DNA from: Sphingobacterium sp. SGG-5
Lineage (GTDB): Bacteria > Bacteroidota > Bacteroidia > Sphingobacteriales > Sphingobacteriaceae
NCBI RefSeq assembly: GCF_011043525.1
Contig: NZ_JAAKGO010000004.1
Span: forward strand, 1 to 64,000
Length of the DNA stretch: 64,000 bases
Direction of reading: 5' to 3'
Below, one piece after another: positions 8,904-17,881 of this stretch. Numbering within the stretch: the first letter of the stretch is position 1; each line of letters begins with the position of its first letter. A model generated the notes under the pieces. That model ran no database searches, was not told the DNA's origin, and was given only the letters and a program-made list of their open reading frames with translations. The position numbers and the translations under genes are program-made.

Positions 8904-9017
8904 AGCTTATCTTATAATATTGGCTTCTGATATAAAATTTGTAAAATAATTATGCAAATGTAATCAAAATGACAAGGAAAACGAATTATTAACCATATAT
9001 GTGAAAAATAAAATAGA

Positions 9018-9042
9018 GCAGGTTTGACGAGCGTAAACCTGC
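9018..9042 (-). terminator. Intrinsic terminator after the A-type Fe-S carrier
   Basis: Perfect 8-bp arms GCAGGTTT (9018-9025) and AAACCTGC (9035-9042). On the minus strand the stem is followed by a T-rich stretch (revcomp of 9001-9017), as expected for termination of the gene that ends at 9071. Confidence 0.7.
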
Positions 9043-9070
9043 GAAATGAATCGTGCTGAAATAGACCTAT

Positions 9071-9397
9071 TTATACAGAAAAACTTTCGCCGCAGGCACA
9101 GGTTCGGGAGGCGTTGGGATTATGAAATTCGAACCCTTTTCCGTTGAGTCCGTCTGAATAATCGAGCTCCGTACCCGCAAGGTAGAGATAGGATTTAATG
9201 TCAAGACAAATCTTAATGCCGTTATCTTCGCAAAACTGATCACCTTTCTTCTCTTCGTTGTCGAAATGAAGCTTATAAGATAGCCCTGAACATCCGCCGC
9301 TTTCGACCGCTACACGTACAAAATAAGTGTCGTCATATTGCTCTGCCTGCATGATTTGGAGAACACGTTCCCTCGCTTTATCTGTAATCGTTACCAT
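9071..9397 (-). CDS. A-type iron-sulfur carrier (IscA/SufA/ErpA family)
   Basis: Carries and delivers Fe-S clusters to apoproteins. The 108-residue protein has the three conserved cysteines of the HesB/IscA family: one in SGGCSGLSY (about residue 36) and two in the C-terminal CACGESF. It has no signal peptide. It lies 84 nt downstream of the cysteine desulfurase on the same strand, which supports a role in Fe-S assembly, and is followed by a good terminator. Whether it is functionally IscA, SufA or ErpA cannot be settled from sequence alone. Confidence 0.92.
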   Translation of the reverse strand: MVTITDKARERVLQIMQAEQYDDTYFVRVAVESGGCSGLSYKLHFDNEEKKGDQFCEDNGIKICLDIKSYLYLAGTELDYSDGLNGKGFEFHNPNASRTCACGESFSV

Positions 9398-9481
9398 ACC
9401 TTATCTTTCTGTCAGTTTCCGATACAAATTTCGGAATTATTTTCCATATATATAAGACGTATCGGTATATGAAATGTCATT

Positions 9482-10651
9482 TTAATCCAGCAGGCCGGCT
9501 TTATACATCTGCCAAACGGGAGATTGCGCTCTGATTTTCAGTACCGCCTGTCTCAGTTCGCTCACCGTCCGTTCGACCTCTTCTTTTGTGTTGAACTTGG
9601 AAAAGCTGAAACGTAAACTGCATAGCGCATCTTCATCCGACAATCCCATCGCCTTCAACACATGCGAAGGATCCCGGTCGCCCGACACACAGGCCGAACC
9701 TGAAGATACGGCGATATCTGGCATTTTGGTCATCAACTCCGCAGCTCGGACATGCTTAAAAAGCACATTGCTGGTGTTGGGCAGCCGTGGGCTGCGTGAA
9801 GCATGTATGTGTACATCTTCGATTTCCCCTTGTAGCGATTGTTCAAAATAATCTCTTAATGCACCTATGGACGCAGTATGATCTGTCGAAAGACGGATAG
9901 CTTCTCCCAATCCCACGATATTCGCTACCGGGTATGTTCCGCCCCGCAGTCCATTTTCCTGCTTGCCGCCATGGAGCAACGGTGTCAGTTGTATAGGTTT
10001 CCTTTTCCGACGTATATATAAGGCGCCTATTCCCTTCGGGCCGTGCATTTTATGACCGCTTAGACAGAGCATATCAATCGGGCATTGGGAAAGATCTATC
10101 GGTATTTTACCGATATACTGTGTGGTGTCGCAAAAAAACAAGACATCTCTACTTGTACACAATTCGGCAATCTGATCGATAGGGAATAAGACACCCGTCT
10201 CGTTGTTGGCGGCCATTAACGTCACCAGGATCGTGTCTGTCCGGATAGCATCGGACAGTTCGTCCAGATTGATCTGTCCTTCCGCATTGACAGCGAGATA
10301 GGTGATTTCCGCACCTTGACGTTCGACGTGTTCACAGGTCGTCAACACCGCTTTATGTTCGGTCTGACAGGTGATGATATGTTTCCCTTTGCGGCGATAA
10401 CGGTCATATACACCTTTGATAACGGTATTGATAGCTTCAGTCGCACCACTCGTAAAGAAGATATCCTGCGGTTGAGCCTGTAACCGATCGGCGATCTCCA
10501 ACCGCGCTTTTTCGATGGCCTGATGGGCTTTTCTTCCCAACTTATGCTGTATGCTGGAGGCATTACCGTACACTTCCCGGAGATAAGGAAGCATCGCTTC
10601 CAATACATCGTCGTCCAGTCGGGTGGTGGCGTTATTATCGAGGTAAATCAT
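9482..10651 (-). CDS. Cysteine desulfurase (NifS/IscS type)
   Basis: PLP enzyme that takes sulfur from cysteine for Fe-S cluster or thio-cofactor synthesis. The 389-residue protein begins MIYLDNNATTRLD, has the PLP-stacking His99 in TEHKAV, Lys201 in SGHKMHGPKGIG that binds PLP, and the catalytic Cys321 in SSGSACVSG on a class I (IscS/NifS-like) flexible loop. Length and motif order are normal. It precedes the A-type carrier on the same strand. The gene is divergent from mscS, with only 57 bases between start codons. Confidence 0.94.
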   Translation of the reverse strand: MIYLDNNATTRLDDDVLEAMLPYLREVYGNASSIQHKLGRKAHQAIEKARLEIADRLQAQPQDIFFTSGATEAINTVIKGVYDRYRRKGKHIITCQTEHKAVLTTCEHVERQGAEITYLAVNAEGQINLDELSDAIRTDTILVTLMAANNETGVLFPIDQIAELCTSRDVLFFCDTTQYIGKIPIDLSQCPIDMLCLSGHKMHGPKGIGALYIRRKRKPIQLTPLLHGGKQENGLRGGTYPVANIVGLGEAIRLSTDHTASIGALRDYFEQSLQGEIEDVHIHASRSPRLPNTSNVLFKHVRAAELMTKMPDIAVSSGSACVSGDRDPSHVLKAMGLSDEDALCSLRFSFSKFNTKEEVERTVSELRQAVLKIRAQSPVWQMYKAGLLD

Positions 10652-10676
10652 AGGATAAAGTTATTTAATAAAATTA

Positions 10677-10684
10677 TACTTTTG
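10677..10684 (+). promoter_or_regulatory. mscS -7 promoter box
   Basis: TACTTTTG matches the -7 consensus TAnnTTTG exactly and is 24 nt before the mscS ATG at 10709. No -33 TTTG is evident at standard spacing. Confidence 0.5.
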
Positions 10685-10708
10685 TATAGAAAGAGGCTTA
10701 TATATTAT

Positions 10709-11527
10709 ATGGAAAAATTTGAAACCAGTATTGAAAAATTAATTGACCTTCTTGTTCTAAAAATACCCAGTATCGCCATCGGCCTGTTGTTGCTTGTGGT
10801 GGGGCGGTATGTAATACGGTTTGTCTTAAAACTCATTGAGCGACGTTTTGAAAGGCGGGATGTCGATATCTCTATCCGTTCGTTCATCAGCAGTATCATA
10901 CGATTTGTTTTATATGTATTGCTGATTCTCACGGCGGCGAATACGATGGGTATACAGACAACTTCTTTCATTGCTGCTTTGTCGGCCTTCGGCTTAGCCG
11001 TGGGTCTGGCCCTGCAGGGGAGTCTCTCCAATTTTGCAGGTGGCGTGTTGATTCTCTTGTTCCGGCCTTTTGAAGTCGGCGATTACATCAGCAGTAACAA
11101 TGGGTCGGGAGGCACCGTAGAGCGTATCGATATTCTCTATACCACCTTGATCGATGACGACGGTATTCGGGTGTTTAGTCCGAATGGAACGTTGGCCAAC
11201 TCGGTCATCAAGAATTATACGAAGATTACGTCACGGCGGATGCAGTTTTCTTTTTTGGTGTCCTACGATGTGAATATGAAAGTAGCCCGGGAGACGATCT
11301 TGGCTATATTTGAGGCCGATAGCCGTGTATTGGATAAGCCCCAAGCAGAGGTCGTTGTGGGCGAACTGAAGGATGGGGGCGTGGTGCTGATTGCACGGGC
11401 ATGGGCCAAAAGGGAGAACTTCTGGGCGACGAGAAACGAGATTGCTGAAAACATTCAGGATAAGCTGGATGCAACAAATGTATCCTTTCCGGTCACAAGT
11501 ATTAAGGTTTTATCCGATCAGGCGTAA
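10709..11527 (+). CDS. mscS: Small-conductance mechanosensitive channel (MscS family)
   Basis: Inner-membrane channel that opens on hypo-osmotic shock to release solutes. The 272-residue protein has three N-terminal hydrophobic helices, the third carrying the Gly/Ala-rich pore pattern (AALSAFGLAVGLALQGSLSNFAGG), followed by the beta domain with FRPFEVGDYI and the C-terminal cytoplasmic alpha/beta domain. The frame is open back to 10523, but that extension lies inside the divergent desulfurase gene. The ATG at 10709 follows a consensus -7 box and gives the usual MscS N-terminus. Length fits minimal MscS (about 286). Confidence 0.92.
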   Translation: MEKFETSIEKLIDLLVLKIPSIAIGLLLLVVGRYVIRFVLKLIERRFERRDVDISIRSFISSIIRFVLYVLLILTAANTMGIQTTSFIAALSAFGLAVGLALQGSLSNFAGGVLILLFRPFEVGDYISSNNGSGGTVERIDILYTTLIDDDGIRVFSPNGTLANSVIKNYTKITSRRMQFSFLVSYDVNMKVARETILAIFEADSRVLDKPQAEVVVGELKDGGVVLIARAWAKRENFWATRNEIAENIQDKLDATNVSFPVTSIKVLSDQA

Positions 11528-11536
11528 AGTTAGCTG

Positions 11537-11683
11537 TTAATCCAACGCGTTGATCAGCACATAATAGCGGTAGGCTACGACGGCTTGTTGCAACTTACTC
11601 AGCTTCGACGGATCCAGCTTGCTGTACTTCGGTAGAAAGGCTTTATTGAGCTTGTTCAATAATCTGAATAGATATTTTTTCAT
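11537..11683 (-). CDS. Small basic protein, 48 residues, conserved-looking
   Basis: An open frame of 48 codons on the minus strand starting ATG (11683) and ending TAA (11537). The product begins MKKYLFRLLNKLNKAFLP, continues through a Lys/Ser-rich SKLDPSKLSKLQQ stretch and ends with a YRYYVLINALD-type tail. The pattern (basic amphipathic N-terminus, PKYS/PSF-like turn, aromatic YRY segment and terminal ALD) recalls a short protein I associate with many Bacteroidota genomes, sometimes mislabelled SsrA-binding protein. Function is unknown. It is convergent with mscS (9 nt between stops) and lies beyond a terminator from glpT, so it should have its own promoter. Confidence 0.7.
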   Translation of the reverse strand: MKKYLFRLLNKLNKAFLPKYSKLDPSKLSKLQQAVVAYRYYVLINALD

Positions 11684-11716
11684 CGATGTGACTCCATTTG
11701 GTAAGTATAAAAGTAC

Positions 11717-11751
11717 AAAAAAGGAGCCAAAATAATTTTAGCTCCTTTTTT
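11717..11751 (-). terminator. Intrinsic terminator after glpT
   Basis: Perfect 11-bp arms (AAAAAAGGAGC at 11717-11727 and its complement at 11741-11751) with a 13-nt loop. The A/T flanks make it potentially bidirectional; on the minus strand it ends in a run of six T. It lies 24 nt after the glpT stop and separates glpT from the 48-residue gene. Confidence 0.8.
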
Positions 11752-11774
11752 GATCGTGTTGCCTCGTTGTTGTA

Positions 11775-13115
11775 TTACCTCAACTGTAGTAAGTCTTTCT
11801 CCCTTTTCCAGGTAAAGGCTGTAAATAGTACGGCCATGACACAGGCGAAGAGTACCGCTTCAAAGCTGGCGTTCCAGCCGCTGTGGTCGACCATAGCACC
11901 AAGCGCGGCATTGGCCAATAAGTCGCCGATAAAATAGCCGAACAGCCCGGTTAGCCCCGCCGCTGTACCAGCTGCTTTCTTTGGGACAAGATCGAGTGCT
12001 TGTACCCCGATCAGCATCACTGGCCCATAGATCAGGAAGCCAATGGTCCACAACGAAAGGTTGACCAGCCATGCTGTAGTTCCGGGAGTAACCCAATACA
12101 CAAAAACAGCCGCGAAGGTCAGTACCATATAGATGATCGTCACCGGTGCCCGACGGCCTTTAAATAACTTGTCGCTCATTATCCCGCACAGTATCGTGCC
12201 CGGTATCGCGGCGAGCTCATAAACTGAAGCCGACCAGGTTGCCTCCGAAGCTGTAAAATGCTTGGCCTCCTGCAAATAGGTTGGTGCCCAATTGATGATG
12301 CCGTTTCGGACAAGATAGACAAATGCATTGGCGATAGCGATAAACCACAACATCTTGTTGTTGAATACGTATTTAAAGAAAATATCCTTTGCGCTAAATT
12401 CCTTTTCCTGTGATTTATCGTATGTCTTCGGGTAATCATTGTGGTATTCCTCAATAGGAGGGAGTCCACAGGATTGTGGGGTGTCTCTGACCAACAGGAT
12501 GGATATCAGGGCGACCACAATAGCGATCAGTCCGGGAAAATAAAGACGCGCCTCCCAGCCCATGAATAATTCTACACCCAATATCGTCAGGGGACCGACC
12601 AGAAATCCCCCTACATTATGAGCCAGATTCCAGATAGACATGGTTGTACCCCGTTCCTTGATCGAATACCAGTGCACCACCACACGGCCACAGGCCGGCC
12701 ATCCCATGCCTTGCACCCATCCATTGATGAATAGGAGGACGAACATAATGGCGATAGAAGAGGTCGCAAAAGGAGAGAAGCCCATGAAAACCATGGTCAG
12801 CGACGAGAGTATTAATCCCGTAGCCAGAAAATACCGGGCATTGCTTCGATCAGAAACATTACCCATTAAAAATTTACTTAGGCCGTAGGCGATAGAGATC
12901 GCCGACATGGCAAAGCCCAGTTCGGCCTTGCTGTAGCCCAGTGCATCCTGCAGGTCCTTGACGGCAAAGGAAAAATTCTTCCGCACAAAATAATACGCTG
13001 CATAACCAATGAATATGCCGATAAAGACCTGTAGACGGAGTTTCTTATATTCTGGATCAATCCGGTCGGCCGGTAACTGTGGTTTATGTGCTGCGGGTTT
13101 AAATAAATGGAGCAT
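11775..13115 (-). CDS. glpT: Glycerol-3-phosphate:phosphate antiporter
   Basis: Inner-membrane MFS transporter of the organophosphate:Pi antiporter family that imports sn-glycerol-3-phosphate in exchange for phosphate. The 446-residue protein has 12 predicted helices and family motifs: YYFVRKNFSFA with the substrate-binding arginine in the first helix, FINGWVQGMGWPACGR (helix 4-5) and WNLAHNVGG. It starts 9 nt after the glpQ stop, so GlpQ product would feed directly into it. It is the last gene of the long minus-strand block and is followed by a strong terminator. Confidence 0.94.
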   Translation of the reverse strand: MLHLFKPAAHKPQLPADRIDPEYKKLRLQVFIGIFIGYAAYYFVRKNFSFAVKDLQDALGYSKAELGFAMSAISIAYGLSKFLMGNVSDRSNARYFLATGLILSSLTMVFMGFSPFATSSIAIMFVLLFINGWVQGMGWPACGRVVVHWYSIKERGTTMSIWNLAHNVGGFLVGPLTILGVELFMGWEARLYFPGLIAIVVALISILLVRDTPQSCGLPPIEEYHNDYPKTYDKSQEKEFSAKDIFFKYVFNNKMLWFIAIANAFVYLVRNGIINWAPTYLQEAKHFTASEATWSASVYELAAIPGTILCGIMSDKLFKGRRAPVTIIYMVLTFAAVFVYWVTPGTTAWLVNLSLWTIGFLIYGPVMLIGVQALDLVPKKAAGTAAGLTGLFGYFIGDLLANAALGAMVDHSGWNASFEAVLFACVMAVLFTAFTWKREKDLLQLR

Positions 13116-13124
13116 AGAATGGTG

Positions 13125-14039
13125 TTAAAATAAATTAGGATAGTCACTGATAATTCCGTCAACTTTCAAAGCTTCCAGCGCTTGAATTTCTTCTTTCGTA
13201 TTGACCGTCCACGGCACAACCTTCATGCCCAGCTTCCTCGCATCATCCACAAATTTTTCATTGACCAGTTTGTAATACGGACTGATGATAAACGGCGTAA
13301 AGCCCAGTTCCTCGACGAGCTGCTCGAGGGATTTCTTATTTCCTCCACCAATGAGATAAGATGTTTTTATCTGCGGGTAAGTCTTGTTGATATACTGTAT
13401 CGTTCTTTTGTCGAAAGATTGGATGACCGTCCGTTCGGCAATACCTTTTTCCAATACGACCTGTAACACTAAGTCTGAAAACTCCTGTGGTCCCGGATGG
13501 GCCTTATGGTCTTTCTTTTCACTGCTCTTGGTCTCTATATTATAAAACATGGGCGTTTTGCGTTTCTTCTTCGTATACGCCTCTGCTTCATCGATGAGGT
13601 CCGCCAATAACGCAATATGGGTAGACACCTTTTTTTGTTCCGGGAAATCGACATTGCCTTTTAGCCCCAGATCAAATTGACCTAGCTGCTCCCAGGTATA
13701 GCTATAGATCAGACCTTTGTTGTCCTTTCCTTTCAGTTCGTTACCATTGGTATAGGTCACAAATTTTGGATTCAGGTTATCATCGTGGTAGACGACGACC
13801 TTTTTGTCTTTGGTAATATGGCAATCCATTTCTAAGGTAGTCACCTTGGGGAGGTCAATAGCGAGTTTCATGGCACCAATTGAGTTCTCGGGATACAAAC
13901 CCCGTGCGCCACGATGGCCCTCATAAGAAAACTCCGGAAACGTAGCATTCTGTGTCATAGTCGGTTTGAAAAGATTACATGATGAAATCCCGATACAGAC
14001 AAGGAGTAGGGGGAAAGCTGATTTTTTAATAAATGACAT
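13125..14039 (-). CDS. glpQ: Glycerophosphodiester phosphodiesterase lipoprotein
   Basis: Hydrolyses glycerophosphodiesters (deacylated phospholipids) to sn-glycerol-3-phosphate and an alcohol. The 304-residue protein has a lipobox (GISSC, about residue 21), the GDPD catalytic start EGHRGARGLYPENS, the metal ligands in LEMDCHITKD and VVYHDD, and a TIM-barrel end VPWTVNTKEE then DGIISDYP. Residues after the cysteine (NLFKPT) lack the acidic surface-export signal seen on nearby lipoproteins, so a periplasmic location is inferred. It sits directly upstream of glpT on the same strand, supplying its substrate. Confidence 0.93.
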   Translation of the reverse strand: MSFIKKSAFPLLLVCIGISSCNLFKPTMTQNATFPEFSYEGHRGARGLYPENSIGAMKLAIDLPKVTTLEMDCHITKDKKVVVYHDDNLNPKFVTYTNGNELKGKDNKGLIYSYTWEQLGQFDLGLKGNVDFPEQKKVSTHIALLADLIDEAEAYTKKKRKTPMFYNIETKSSEKKDHKAHPGPQEFSDLVLQVVLEKGIAERTVIQSFDKRTIQYINKTYPQIKTSYLIGGGNKKSLEQLVEELGFTPFIISPYYKLVNEKFVDDARKLGMKVVPWTVNTKEEIQALEALKVDGIISDYPNLF

Positions 14040-14101
14040 TGTTTGTGATACTATTTTTAATTAAAGGTCTGCGCTTATCAAAGCTATTTAAAAATAACAT
14101 A

Positions 14102-14147
14102 TTATTTGGATAAGAAATAGTAACAATTCTATTTCTTACCCAAATAA
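14102..14147 (-). terminator. Long stem-loop between phosphoesterase and glpQ
   Basis: Inverted repeat with 19-bp arms (14102-14120 and 14129-14147, one mismatched or wobble position) and an 8-nt loop. On the minus strand it follows the phosphoesterase stop (14170) by 22 nt and is followed by a moderately T-rich sequence, so it may be a terminator or an mRNA-stabilising structure that partly separates glpQT from the SusCD genes. Confidence 0.55.
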
Positions 14148-14169
14148 TTAAGCACTATTGTTTTTTTCA

Positions 14170-16164
14170 TTATTTCATCGAATAAGTAAAAGCCTTTGGC
14201 CTGGTCATAGTTTCTGTGTAAACGCGACCGAAGCGATCCGTTACTTGAATGTTTAATGTAGTATTTGGTGCCGACGCTTTCACTTTGAACATATGAGATG
14301 TATTGTTCGAGTCGAATGTTGGGGTCGCATTTACATTCAATCTTTTCATGGCGTACGATATGATATGCAATGGATCTCGAGAGTTTAAGCGTGTCACGGT
14401 AAGTGGCGTCGGTTTCCCCTCTTCGGTCACGGACACTGTCCATTGCGGGTCGTATCCCCAGACATTGATCAGCACTTCATTATTCGTGTTTGGCGAATCA
14501 AAGCCGAATGAATAGCTTGGAATCATAGCGGTGTAAGTAGAATTCGCGTTAGGGGCATGGGCGGTCTTGGAGACTAACACGCTATTGAGATCATAGGATC
14601 TGAATTGATAATCTTTTTCATGACCGATGGATTTATAAAACCATTTGATATCGGTGCCATTCATTTCCCATACGCCATAGCCGGTCGGGCTGCCATCGGG
14701 CGCAATCTGGTTACCAGCACCGCCACTTGTCCCGGTCCACCACCAGGTACCACATACGGCTGCGGTATTGTGTTCCATAATTTTTCCACTATTGCGCTCT
14801 ACTTTATAATTGACATGGGTGTGGCCTGTCAGCACGTGGACTTCGTTGAAGCGACTCAAGGCACTGACCAGTTCTGGTCCGTTGTCTAAGCGATATCCCG
14901 GTGTACTGCCATTGGAAGGCGGAGCATTGTTCAGCTGGATGTGTGTTGCTAACACGATCGGGGTGGATGACTCTACTGTGGCTAAATCTTTAGCCAGCCA
15001 GGCCATTTGGTCGTCGGTGACCTTGCCTTTGTAGTTCCGATCGCCGATTACGCCAGAACCACCTCCTGTATTGATCCATTCGGTATCGTCCAGTACGATA
15101 TAATGAACCTTTCCCAAGTTAAACGAGTAATATGTAGGTCCCAATATATTACGGAATGGGTTTTCGGATAACCAATCATTGGTAAAATAGGGGTCGTTGT
15201 CGTGGTTGCCTATGACATTGAATATATGGATGTCATCGACCCTGTTGATTTCCGTGACATACTGTGGTATTGAAAAGTTTCTGCTGTACCAATAAAGGTC
15301 CCAGGTTAAATCCCCAAGAGTCAATCCATATACTTTCTTTCCCGCGGCTTTGTACGAAGCGATTACGCCGTTGATGTCAGTTAGAAATCCGGTTCGATAT
15401 TGTGCAAGGTCGTCATTACGGTTTGCCAGATGAAAGTCGGCCATACTCAGAACGACGTGGTTTTCATTGTTGGTAGCGGTCAATTCAAAATCAACGGTTT
15501 CTACTATCTCAGGCGTTCCATGCAAGTACTTATAAAATTTGGGGAGGTTTCCATTACGTTCCTTTATTTCATAGTTCCCCGGAATGGAGACGAATACATA
15601 ACCGGTACGTTTGTTGGAACTCAGGTAATATACCCCGTCATGGTCTGTTTTCGTGACATCATACCCGTCAGAAACCACTACATCCGCTAACCCCACACCG
15701 CCTACGTGAACCACACCTTTTATGGACTTACCTTGCTGGTCGGGTATATCTGTGCGCAATACCGTGTTGAACACCGTCGCGCCCAATACCTGGGATTCAT
15801 TACCCCGACGAGCTATCAGGCGGTAACGGCTGCCGTCTGGCACACCGCTGGGAACGCGTACGGTAATATAATCTGCTTCTATACTGGTAGGTGTGGTATT
15901 GACCGATACCGAAGGGTTGTCAATCGAGTTAAATACGATGATATCACCGGTTTTAAATCCCTTCCCTTTGATCTTCACTTCTGTTGTCAGATTGCGATCA
16001 TAGATCGTCGGTATGGAGATATCGGTAATCCGTAGTGTAGCTGGTTCTTCTTTCGGCGGAGGAGTAGAATCCCCGACGTCAGGTGATGTGCTCTTGCTAC
16101 AGGACACACCTGAAGAGAAAAGAAGTAGGGCAAAAATGTATAAAAATAGATGTCTATATTTCAT
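14170..16164 (-). CDS. Calcineurin-like phosphoesterase lipoprotein (MetallophosN/Metallophos/MetallophosC)
   Basis: Predicted extracytoplasmic metallophosphoesterase of 664 residues. A lipobox (SGVSC, residue 22) is followed by a Ser/Pro/Asp-rich linker, a TIG/IPT-like beta domain (about 45-140), a carboxypeptidase-regulatory-like domain (about 145-230), and a catalytic domain (about 240-480) with the ordered di-metal motifs MADFHLA, LGDLTWD, GNHDND, ATHIQ and GHTHVN. The C-terminal region (about 490-664) resembles the Bacteroidota calcineurin C-terminal domain. It should remove phosphate from, or cleave, a phosphate mono- or diester at the surface or in the periplasm. Its place after SusC-SusD-DUF5689 suggests it processes their ligand. 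The substrate is not known. Confidence 0.88.
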   Translation of the reverse strand: MKYRHLFLYIFALLLFSSGVSCSKSTSPDVGDSTPPPKEEPATLRITDISIPTIYDRNLTTEVKIKGKGFKTGDIIVFNSIDNPSVSVNTTPTSIEADYITVRVPSGVPDGSRYRLIARRGNESQVLGATVFNTVLRTDIPDQQGKSIKGVVHVGGVGLADVVVSDGYDVTKTDHDGVYYLSSNKRTGYVFVSIPGNYEIKERNGNLPKFYKYLHGTPEIVETVDFELTATNNENHVVLSMADFHLANRNDDLAQYRTGFLTDINGVIASYKAAGKKVYGLTLGDLTWDLYWYSRNFSIPQYVTEINRVDDIHIFNVIGNHDNDPYFTNDWLSENPFRNILGPTYYSFNLGKVHYIVLDDTEWINTGGGSGVIGDRNYKGKVTDDQMAWLAKDLATVESSTPIVLATHIQLNNAPPSNGSTPGYRLDNGPELVSALSRFNEVHVLTGHTHVNYKVERNSGKIMEHNTAAVCGTWWWTGTSGGAGNQIAPDGSPTGYGVWEMNGTDIKWFYKSIGHEKDYQFRSYDLNSVLVSKTAHAPNANSTYTAMIPSYSFGFDSPNTNNEVLINVWGYDPQWTVSVTEEGKPTPLTVTRLNSRDPLHIISYAMKRLNVNATPTFDSNNTSHMFKVKASAPNTTLNIQVTDRFGRVYTETMTRPKAFTYSMK

Positions 16165-16190
16165 CAGTGGGTATTGTTTATTTTATTTGG

Positions 16191-16236
16191 AATACCATTC
16201 TGCTGCAACGGTAAACTGTTGCAGCAGAATGGTATT
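16191..16236 (-). other. Perfect 19-bp inverted repeat (mRNA stem-loop)
   Basis: Arms at 16191-16209 and 16218-16236 are exact complements with an 8-nt loop. It lies between the DUF5689 stop (16262) and the phosphoesterase start (16164). It lacks a T-run after the stem on the minus strand, so it is more likely a processing or stability hairpin, or an attenuator, than a classical terminator. Confidence 0.75.
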
Positions 16237-16261
16237 TATTCATTAATTACCATATTTATTG

Positions 16262-17857
16262 TTAGTCAACCTGTACAGTAGTGCCCGTGCCTTCTTCTAT
16301 CTGGCTCAGCTGCGAATCCGGCAAAAGCAATTCGACAGTTTGTTGTCGGGGGGTAATCCACTCTCTGGTTGTCATATTAAATTCACCGCCCAGTTTGAAG
16401 AAAAAGCCCGTGTTGTCAGGTATAGAACTATAACCATGGTGTTCAAATTTAAAGTCATTCATACCTGGACCCATACGGACAAATGGAGTAGGAGTTAGGA
16501 TTCCATTGACTTCCGTTTCCATGCTGTAATGGTCATTGTTCGGGATACGGTAGCCTTTTGTAGCTAAGCTGCCTTCTATGTCAACCAAACTGTTTACATA
16601 AGTGGTGTTCCCATAGAATACCGCATCGATCGGTACGGTGTTTTCTGCAATATTGGTACCGACAAATACACCAACACCTGACACGCGTCCACTATTGCCC
16701 ATGATGTTGTTACCTGTAGGACTACCTGCATCGCCAAAACCATCTCCCCCTTCGCTGCTGTACATAAACGAACGAATCCAATTTGCGTCAGCGATACTAG
16801 TCGAGTTAGCTCCGTTGATCAGTTTATGGCCACTTCCTACATAGAAGTATTCGCCCTTGCGTACCACGCCTTCTGTCAAATTAAACTTGAAGGTACGTTG
16901 GCCTCCAGTAGCCCAACCTGCACCGGGAGCTTGTTGGGCATTCGGCGTATTGTTGGTTGCATTATTGGTGGTCACTACAGAAAACGATACTTCCGCAAAG
17001 TTAAGATCTACGTTGGCTTTTAGTTGGATGTATTCATGGTTCGCATCACTACTCCAAGGGTCTACACATAGCCCGGTAATAATGATGGGATTAGGACCGA
17101 GGTGCGACGCATCAGGTGTATCCGTCACATCCACCAAATTGTTGTCGTATCGTGGCCATACTACCAATCTTTCTGGTTGATTCGGTTCACGCATTAATAT
17201 ACCCGAAACATTCACATAAGAAGGTACCTCCATTGACGCAAAGGAAGCTGTAGGCGAGGTGTGGATATTTAAAATGTCGGATCCTGCAAAAAATTGCTTT
17301 GTTCCGTCAAATGTTTCTCCAGGTAATGGTTCTGGCGTGATTTGCACATTAAAAATCCGGACTAATGTGCCTTCATATTCTTCCGGACGTTGGTACGCTA
17401 CATTTCCGGTAAGCGTACGGGTCTGTGCTTGTACCCCTTCTGCTATTTTTTCGATATCTGATTGCTGTATATCGTCAATGTACAAGAAGCCGTTTCTTCT
17501 TAACATTTTATCCGCAATATGTACGATAATCTCATCTCCTGGGTTATAATTCGAGGCAATAGATCCAACATTTAAGGCGATACCATGTATAATTGAATTT
17601 CTATCTTGTTGGATGACGATCATTCCTTCAGGGGCATTGCCAGCACTGTGGTCAGATATGACTACACCCCTCAGTTTTTCTGCTCCAGACATGAGGTCTT
17701 TGGTCAGAGATATATCACTTCCTTTGTGAATCATACGTAGGTCCTGTAAGACCATATAGGGGCTTAATGTACCGTCGGCAAAGTCCCTCTCCTCACATGA
17801 TTGTATGAAAAGAGTAAACAACGGTAAGAATAGTAGAAATAAATATTGCTTTTTCAT
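16262..17857 (-). CDS. DUF5689 lipoprotein (first paralogue)
   Basis: Predicted surface lipoprotein of 531 residues. Lipobox IQSC (residue 21) is followed by EERD, an acidic lipoprotein-export-like signal. Residues about 35-235 carry the DUF5689 pattern (SDHSAGNAPEGMIV, an OB-like beta region ending before VDVTD). Residues about 245-460 resemble a lamin-tail-like beta sandwich (ANHEYIQLKA, GGQRTFKFNLTEG, KGEYFYVGSG). It is homologous along its length to the protein at 24092-25738. It lies 24 nt after SusD in the same operon, the position typically held by surface-binding lipoproteins. A ligand-binding role is inferred; no catalytic residues are visible. Confidence 0.82.
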   Translation of the reverse strand: MKKQYLFLLFLPLFTLFIQSCEERDFADGTLSPYMVLQDLRMIHKGSDISLTKDLMSGAEKLRGVVISDHSAGNAPEGMIVIQQDRNSIIHGIALNVGSIASNYNPGDEIIVHIADKMLRRNGFLYIDDIQQSDIEKIAEGVQAQTRTLTGNVAYQRPEEYEGTLVRIFNVQITPEPLPGETFDGTKQFFAGSDILNIHTSPTASFASMEVPSYVNVSGILMREPNQPERLVVWPRYDNNLVDVTDTPDASHLGPNPIIITGLCVDPWSSDANHEYIQLKANVDLNFAEVSFSVVTTNNATNNTPNAQQAPGAGWATGGQRTFKFNLTEGVVRKGEYFYVGSGHKLINGANSTSIADANWIRSFMYSSEGGDGFGDAGSPTGNNIMGNSGRVSGVGVFVGTNIAENTVPIDAVFYGNTTYVNSLVDIEGSLATKGYRIPNNDHYSMETEVNGILTPTPFVRMGPGMNDFKFEHHGYSSIPDNTGFFFKLGGEFNMTTREWITPRQQTVELLLPDSQLSQIEEGTGTTVQVD

Positions 17858-17881
17858 TGCATAATTTTTAAAGTTTAACCA

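Noticed and set aside
10523..10708. N-terminal extension of MscS
   Set aside because: The extension overlaps the divergent cysteine desulfurase coding start; promoter and family length favour the ATG at 10709.
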